Source: Spirochaetales bacterium
GTDB taxonomy: Bacteria > Spirochaetota > Spirochaetia > Sphaerochaetales > Sphaerochaetaceae
Direction of reading: 5' to 3'
DNA length: 7,450 nt
Assembly: GCA_022785155.1 (NCBI GenBank)
Contig: JALFRH010000054.1
Location: 1 to 7,450 of the forward strand
The position numbers and the translations under genes were made by a program. How positions within the stretch are numbered: position 1 is the stretch's first letter; the number at the start of each line of letters is the position of its first letter. The notes under the pieces were generated by a model. The model made no database searches, had not been told where the DNA came from, and saw only the letters and a list, made by a program, of their open reading frames with translations. Below are positions 4,612-7,450 of the stretch, one piece after another.

Positions 4612-5980
4612 AAAAGGTCTTTGTCAGGTCCTTCACCCATATATATTTCTTATAGTGGTGCAGTGTCCAAGGAATCTTTCCCACTTCATCGAGGCATGTG
4701 CATATAAATACCGCAGCCACAGGCCAATGGAATACGAAGGTTCCCAAGGCAGCCAAAGGGATTGCCACAAACCACATGGCGACTATTATGGAGTAACAGT
4801 CGAAGAGTGTGTCTCCACCGCTGGCAAACATTCCGTTGATCACCACCGAGTTATAGCTGGCACCGATTACATATAGAGCCAGAATCAGGGACATGGATAT
4901 AAAGTAGGCTGCAGCCTCCTCTGATAGTTCCACTATCATCAAGGCAGGGGCTATGGAAATGATCACCAAGAGGGCTGTAAGAATACCGGATAGAACAGAG
5001 AGGATGCTAAGCCTGTCACCATAGACTTTGGCTCTTTCCGTGTTTCCGCTTCCCAGCTCATAACCAATCAATATGCTGGCTCCTCCTGCCAGGCCCCTGG
5101 TGAAGCTTAGCATCAGGTTTCTCAGGGTAAGGGCAAGGGAGTTTGCTGCAGAGGCGTCCACTCCCATGTGGCCTAAAAAGGCGCTGTAGGATGAAATACC
5201 CAGTGTCCAAACCAGATATGCTCCCAGTAGTGGCAGAAGCTGCCTTACATAATCTTTTGAGAGAACCCTGTCAAAGGCGAAGAGCTTTCCCAAATCCGGT
5301 CTGATCTTCTTATCTTTCCAGCACTCTATTGTGGAGAGAACAAGTTCCACCACCCTGGATATTACTGTAGCCAAGGCGGCTCCCCTTACTCCCATCTTTG
5401 GAAAGCCCAAGAGGCCGAAGATGAAAATGGCGTTGAGGGCAATATTCAGCACCACAGCAATGGAACTGATTGTGGCGACCTTTTTAGTGTTTTTGCCCAG
5501 CTTTATTTGGGCAAGAAAGCACTGTGAGATGCCGGAGATAAGATAGGAAAAGGAGGCTATCTTCAAGTACCCCACACCGATTTTCACCAGCTCTTCTACA
5601 TTTGTAAAGATCCTCATGGCCACGTGGGGGAATGAGAAACATACAAGGAAGGTCAACGCGCTTACCACAAGACATATTCTCAGCGTCATGCATAGAACCA
5701 TATTGACACTCTTTCTGTCTTCTTTCCCTGAGTATTGGGCCCCCAGTACATGGAAGGCTGCAATTATTCCCGAGAGTGTCAGGTTCTGGATAAACTGAAG
5801 CTGCGTGGCAAGGGAGACTGCAGCCATGGAGTATTGGTCGAGGGAGCCAAGCATTATGGTGTCCGAAGCCCCTACCAAAGAAACCATGAGGCTTTGGAAG
5901 GCGATGGGCATGGCCAAAGAGAATAGGTTTTTAAGAAATGTCTTATCATTGAAGGTGGATTTGAGAAGGTTCTTTTCCAT
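4610..5980 (-). CDS. MATE-family multidrug/cation antiporter
   Basis: A 456-residue integral inner-membrane protein with about twelve hydrophobic segments in two homologous halves, the usual length for a multidrug and toxin extrusion transporter. Family marks: PIAFQSLMVSLVGASDTIMLG in helix 1 (residues 25-45), GFPKMGVRGAALATVISR ending the first half (about 192-209), and GGASILIGYELGSGNTERAK in the second half (about 299-318). Members export organic cations or other small molecules using a Na+ or H+ gradient; the substrate here cannot be told. The start ATG 5980 has AGGA eight bases upstream. It is divergent from the WYL regulator, which is a natural candidate for its control, and convergent with asd. 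A candidate promoter lies on the minus strand at 6050-6022. Confidence 0.92.
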   Translation of the reverse strand: MEKNLLKSTFNDKTFLKNLFSLAMPIAFQSLMVSLVGASDTIMLGSLDQYSMAAVSLATQLQFIQNLTLSGIIAAFHVLGAQYSGKEDRKSVNMVLCMTLRICLVVSALTFLVCFSFPHVAMRIFTNVEELVKIGVGYLKIASFSYLISGISQCFLAQIKLGKNTKKVATISSIAVVLNIALNAIFIFGLLGFPKMGVRGAALATVISRVVELVLSTIECWKDKKIRPDLGKLFAFDRVLSKDYVRQLLPLLGAYLVWTLGISSYSAFLGHMGVDASAANSLALTLRNLMLSFTRGLAGGASILIGYELGSGNTERAKVYGDRLSILSVLSGILTALLVIISIAPALMIVELSEEAAAYFISMSLILALYVIGASYNSVVINGMFASGGDTLFDCYSIIVAMWFVAIPLAALGTFVFHWPVAAVFICTCLDEVGKIPWTLHHYKKYIWVKDLTKTF

Positions 5981-6021
5981 TCTCTATATCCTATTGTTTT
6001 AACTGTCTTTGGAACAGAGGG

Positions 6022-6050
6022 AATATCTTCCAGGCCTTGGGAAACTGCAA
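6022..6050 (-). promoter_or_regulatory. Candidate promoter of the MATE transporter gene
   Basis: On the minus strand TTGCAG (6050-6045), 17-base spacer, GATATT (6027-6022). Predicted start near 6015, leaving a leader of about 35 bases to ATG 5980. Both hexamers are imperfect, so this is a moderate call. Confidence 0.42.
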
Positions 6051-6073
6051 TAAAAAGTAATTTGTGCTACTAT
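6045..6073 (+). promoter_or_regulatory. Extended -10 promoter of the WYL regulator gene
   Basis: TGCTACTAT (6065-6073) is an extended -10 (TG-N-TACTAT). Seventeen bases before TACTAT is CTGCAA (6045-6050), a weak -35, as expected for extended -10 promoters. The predicted start point, five to seven bases after the -10, falls on or next to the A of ATG 6079, so the transcript may have no 5' leader. Confidence 0.5.
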
Positions 6074-6078
6074 CAGGT

Positions 6079-7023
6079 ATGAGCAGATTGGAACGTATCA
6101 TGGATATGATAAATGTACTTTGTCTTGAGGATGGAAAACTAAACTACAGTTATATCCGTGATAAATACGGTATGTCCAACAGAGAGTTCAGAAGAGATAT
6201 AGAGTTCATCAGGGAGAGACTGACGGACATCGGTTATATGGATAAACTCTCCACTGTAGAGTATGTAAGAAGCAGCAATGGAAACTACTATGTCTACAAT
6301 GGCGATAAGCCAAAGCTGAATGAGGCCTTCGCTTCCTCCACAATCGCAGAAGCCTTGAGGGATGCCGCATATAATCCCCTGAGAGAGCAGTTCGATGTAA
6401 CGAAAAACAATGATAGTAATCCAGGAGAACGTAAACCTGTAAGATATATGTACTCAGCCATTGAGAAGGTGGATTACAATCTCTTTACCACGCTGGTTGC
6501 AGCCATTAAGGAAAAAAGATCCGTTGAACTTGATTACATCAACGTACAGGGAAAGAGAAATACCCTTGAAGTGCACCCTATGGAGCTTATAAACTACTCA
6601 CAGCTTTGGTATCTGAAGGTTGAAACCAAATATGGCAGCATAAGAACATACAACCTTTCCAGAGTACAGAAAGTCAGAATGATGGATTCTCATTTCCAAA
6701 GGGATGACGAGAAGCTGAAGAAGAGTGAAGGGGCCTACGGAATATTCTCTTCCGCCAAAGATGAACCTGTTTGGTATACCATGAGGTTCTATTCCGTGGC
6801 GGCCAATATTGTCTCCAATCAGATTTGGCATAAAGAAGAGAGGAGCAAATGGAACGAAGACGGCAGCTATGAACTCTCGGTGCCTGCTGTAAGCGACATA
6901 GAGGTCATGGGAAAGATGCTCTCCTTTGCTCCCGACTCGGAGCCTGTTTCTCCTGTGGAGTTTGTTGAGAAATATAAGGAAACAGTAAGAAAGATGGCTG
7001 AAAAAGTGGGGGATGAAAAATGA
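6079..7023 (+). CDS. WYL-domain transcriptional regulator with N-terminal helix-turn-helix
   Basis: A 314-residue DNA-binding regulator. Residues 1-50 (MSRLERIMDMINVLCLEDGK onward, then a Y-G-M-S-x-R-x-F-R-R-D-I block) form the winged helix-turn-helix seen in this family. A WYL domain follows at about 135-200, with the naming triad W177-Y178-L179 in QLWYLKVETK and a downstream RTYNLSRVQKVRM segment. A C-terminal WCX-like region lies at about 225-310. WYL domains are thought to sense small ligands or nucleic acid, and members control defence, DNA-damage or metabolic genes. ATG 6079 is preferred to the in-frame GTG 6064, which would lie within or before the promoter. There is almost no Shine-Dalgarno (only AGG just before ATG). 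Its TGA overlaps the next ATG (ATGA, 7020-7023), so it is co-translated with the exonuclease. Confidence 0.88.
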   Translation: MSRLERIMDMINVLCLEDGKLNYSYIRDKYGMSNREFRRDIEFIRERLTDIGYMDKLSTVEYVRSSNGNYYVYNGDKPKLNEAFASSTIAEALRDAAYNPLREQFDVTKNNDSNPGERKPVRYMYSAIEKVDYNLFTTLVAAIKEKRSVELDYINVQGKRNTLEVHPMELINYSQLWYLKVETKYGSIRTYNLSRVQKVRMMDSHFQRDDEKLKKSEGAYGIFSSAKDEPVWYTMRFYSVAANIVSNQIWHKEERSKWNEDGSYELSVPAVSDIEVMGKMLSFAPDSEPVSPVEFVEKYKETVRKMAEKVGDEK

Positions 7024-7450
7024 TATACACTACCCTTGATAGTGATGAAAAGATAATCGCCCAATGTAAGAGATGGGAAAACGGACCATCTTTGGCTGTG
7101 GATTTCGAAGGCGAGTACAACCTCCACATATATGGGGAACACCTATGCCTTATACAAATCTATGATACAGAGGGCTTCTATATTATAGATCCCAGATCCG
7201 GACGTGTATCAAAAAAGGGACTGGAGGCCTTCTTTTCACTTCCCAACGAGAAGATATGGTTCGACATCCAAGGAGACGCAGCCCTTATATATAAGGTATA
7301 TGGTCTGAAGATCAAGAATGTCTTTGATGTAAGGGTCCCTGCAAAGATCTTGGGCTATAACGGAAACCTTATCGGCTTACAGAAAGAGTATCTGGGTATA
7401 GATGTAAACATAAATAAAAAGAAGAATCAGCAGGCCAACTGGCTTAAGAG
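7020..7450 (+). CDS. RNase D-like 3'-5' exonuclease (N-terminal part, cut by the window end)
   Basis: 143 complete codons are visible and the frame is open at the right edge. DEDD-family marks: Exo I D28-x-E30 in LAVDFEGEY; Exo II D86 in WFDIQGDAALI, followed by the usual VFDVRVPAKILGYN and the LIGLQKEYLGID segment; then KKKNQQANWLKR, corresponding to the K-x-x-Q-x-x-x-W motif of RNase D. The Exo III Y/D residues lie beyond the window. RNase D enzymes trim 3' ends of tRNA precursors and other structured RNA; the substrate here is not proven. ATG 7020 overlaps the TGA of the WYL gene and has GGGGGA upstream. Coupling with a WYL regulator suggests shared control. Confidence 0.88.
   Translation, partial: MIYTTLDSDEKIIAQCKRWENGPSLAVDFEGEYNLHIYGEHLCLIQIYDTEGFYIIDPRSGRVSKKGLEAFFSLPNEKIWFDIQGDAALIYKVYGLKIKNVFDVRVPAKILGYNGNLIGLQKEYLGIDVNINKKKNQQANWLK

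Noticed and set aside
4289..4876. 195-codon plus-strand open frame across the end of asd, its terminator and the transporter 3' end
   Set aside because: Ser/Arg-rich out-of-frame translation of asd, interrupted functionally by the asd terminator, then antisense to the transporter.

Overview
The window looks like chromosome from a bacterium of moderate to low G+C content. Genes are tightly packed with good Shine-Dalgarno sites, stop/start overlaps and sigma-70-type promoters. The tRNA gene lacks an encoded CCA end, and the aspartate-semialdehyde dehydrogenase is of the archaeal/fungal type. A spirochaete or a clostridium-like Bacillota would both fit, but nothing seen here settles the phylum.

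Left part (1-2380) is accessory in character. It holds the tail of an unrecognised gene, then a compact run of small + strand genes at about 125-460, 444-1073, 1070-1603 and 1630-1866. Three of the four junctions abut or overlap, so this is probably one operon. One member starts MPNW and resembles the Api92/YubB-like proteins of plasmids and integrative elements; the others are unrecognised. After a terminator-like hairpin comes an AT-rich regulatory region with phased A/T tracts, a promoter and a 22-bp dyad. This leads into a small helix-turn-helix gene of the excisionase-like type (2080-2334), which ends at a strong terminator.

Middle (2382-3543): three 11-bp-spaced direct repeats (TGGTAACA), an inverted partial copy, and a 9-bp perfect hairpin precede tRNA-Ala(GGC) at 2579-2652. 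The excisionase-like gene, the short repeats and the tRNA together suggest the edge of an integrated mobile element, although no integrase and no second att copy is inside the window. Beyond the tRNA terminator is a minus-strand gene for a small five-cysteine protein with a very acidic tail.

Right part (3544-7450) is core-like. It has asd (lysine/threonine/methionine pathway) with its own promoter and terminator, then a convergent MATE-family transporter. Divergent from the transporter is a WYL-domain transcriptional regulator that overlaps by ATGA an RNase D-like 3'-5' exonuclease cut off by the window end. The transporter and regulator promoters appear to share one -35 hexamer, and the regulator mRNA may be leaderless.
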